This document shows positions 6,229 to 7,170 of a stretch of 7,170 nt of DNA, in pieces. The stretch's first letter is position 1. Every line of letters starts with the position of its first letter. The DNA comes from Clostridiales bacterium. Lineage in GTDB: Bacteria > Bacillota > Clostridia > Oscillospirales > Acutalibacteraceae. A model generated the notes under the pieces. That model was not told the origin of the DNA, ran no database searches, and saw only the letters and a list, made by a program, of their open reading frames with translations. The stretch is from assembly GCA_019419895.1 (NCBI GenBank), contig JAHZIE010000028.1, positions 1 through 7,170 on the forward strand. The letters are read 5' to 3'. The translations under genes were made by a program, and so were the position numbers.

Positions 6229-7170
6229 ATGAAAAAATATTCCAATATCACTCCGGAAGGAACCAGGGATTTGCTTTTTGAGGAATGTGCGGCCCGCAGA
6301 AATGTGGAGGAAAAGCTCACCAAAAGCTTCCGAGGAATGGGTTATAACGAAGTGGAAACGCCGGGGCTGGAATTTTATGATGTTTTTCGAATGGATTCCG
6401 ACAGCCTGCCGTCGGAGACAATGTTTAAATTGACAGATTATAAAGGAAGGCTTTTGGTTCTCCGGCCGGACTCCACTATGCCCATTGCCCGTATGGCCGC
6501 CACTAGGCTGCAAGGTGCCATGCTGCCTCTGAGACTATATTACAATCAGAAAACCTATCACAGCAACCCCAGCTTCAGCGGCCGGAGTGATGAGGTGAGG
6601 CAGATGGGAATTGAACTCATTGGTGCCAAAGGGCGCAGGGCTGATTTGGAGGTTATTACAACGGCGGTGCGAACCTTGGCCCAGTGTGTGCCGGATTTCC
6701 GCTTGGAGCTTGGCCATGCCGGTTTTTTTAAGGCGATTTCTTCTAAAATGAATTTGAACGACGATCTATGTGAAGACATCCGCAGCTTTATTGATATGAA
6801 AAACTATGCCGCCCTTGACAGCCTTCTGGATACGCTGGAAGATAATACGGCAACCCGGCTGATGCGCCGCCTTCCGAGGCTGTTCGGCGGAGAGGAAGTG
6901 TTTGAAGAGGCCAAGGCTCTTGGTGGCGGGGAAATTTCCACCGACAGCTTGGCGTATCTCAAGCAGCTGTATGACGACTTAATCGATTTGGGACTGTCGG
7001 ATAAAATTATCATTGATTTGGGGCTTGTCCATAGAAACGAATATTACACCGGCGTTATTTTCCGCGGATATGTCCCGGGGTCAGGGGATACAGTTCTTTC
7101 CGGAGGCCGGTACGACAGCCTTTTGGGAAAATACGGGGCGCCCATGCCGGCGACGGGATTCGGCATTGAC
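6229..7170 (+). CDS. hisZ: ATP phosphoribosyltransferase regulatory subunit HisZ, 3'-truncated by window edge
   Basis: HisZ is a catalytically inactive relative of histidyl-tRNA synthetase. It binds short-form HisG to make the active, histidine-feedback-regulated ATP phosphoribosyltransferase, the first step of histidine synthesis. The 314 codons seen carry the class II synthetase fold: TPEGTRD at 8-14, LRPDSTMPIAR at 78-88, the motif 2 region around RLYYNQKTYHS with RQMGIELIG at 124-132, GLVHRNEYYTG at 265-275, GGRYDSLL at 292-299, and the start of motif 3, GFGID, at the window edge. It departs from true HisRS: the RGLDYY histidine-binding motif is replaced by HRNEYY, and the motif 2 arginine position has changed (KTYHS rather than the FRYERP type), so HisZ is preferred over hisS. 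Perhaps 70-110 residues are missing at the right. The gene has its own promoter and is likely first in a his operon with hisG next. Confidence 0.92.
   Translation, partial: MKKYSNITPEGTRDLLFEECAARRNVEEKLTKSFRGMGYNEVETPGLEFYDVFRMDSDSLPSETMFKLTDYKGRLLVLRPDSTMPIARMAATRLQGAMLPLRLYYNQKTYHSNPSFSGRSDEVRQMGIELIGAKGRRADLEVITTAVRTLAQCVPDFRLELGHAGFFKAISSKMNLNDDLCEDIRSFIDMKNYAALDSLLDTLEDNTATRLMRRLPRLFGGEEVFEEAKALGGGEISTDSLAYLKQLYDDLIDLGLSDKIIIDLGLVHRNEYYTGVIFRGYVPGSGDTVLSGGRYDSLLGKYGAPMPATGFGID

Noticed and set aside
6229..7170. hisS (histidyl-tRNA synthetase) rather than hisZ
   Set aside because: The RGLDYY-type histidine-binding motif and the motif 2 FRYERP-type sequence of true synthetases are replaced by HRNEYY and KTYHS, as expected of the regulatory paralogue.

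Overview
The window looks like ordinary chromosome from a low-to-mid GC member of the Firmicutes, most likely class Clostridia. Three things point there: a gram-positive-type PolC replicase with an embedded proofreading exonuclease; the gene order ispG then polC, which is common downstream of dxr and rseP in Clostridia; and a HisRS-like HisZ protein of the kind that partners short-form HisG. I cannot name a genus. Coding DNA is visibly GC-richer than the AT-rich spacer at about 5440-6228.

Layout, all genes on the + strand. Bases 2-1030 hold ispG (isoprenoid MEP pathway), cut at its 5' end by the window edge. After a 48-base gap with no visible promoter or terminator comes polC (1079-5437), complete and intact, encoding the 1452-residue DNA polymerase III alpha subunit with PHP, exonuclease, zinc-ribbon, polymerase and clamp-binding parts. 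A long Rho-independent terminator (5525-5585) closes this unit. The spacer that follows (about 640 bases up to hisZ) has no convincing gene. It does hold an extended -10 promoter-like sequence near 5731-5759, a strong hairpin at 5920-5957 best read as a minus-strand or bidirectional terminator, a second weaker inverted repeat at 6022-6056, and then the hisZ promoter (TTGACA and TATTAT, 18-base spacer) surrounded by four GATAAA/TTTATC hexamers. hisZ starts at 6229 with a good Shine-Dalgarno sequence and runs off the right edge after 314 codons; it probably opens a histidine biosynthesis operon.

ispG and polC are probably co-transcribed as the tail of a housekeeping operon, although they serve unrelated jobs (isoprenoid precursor synthesis and chromosome replication). 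hisZ is a separate transcription unit. I see no mobile element, CRISPR array, tRNA, rRNA, phage gene or defence gene, and no clear new system. The points most worth checking are in the spacer: what the orphan promoter makes, what the hairpin at 5920 terminates, and whether the GATAAA boxes form a hisZ operator.
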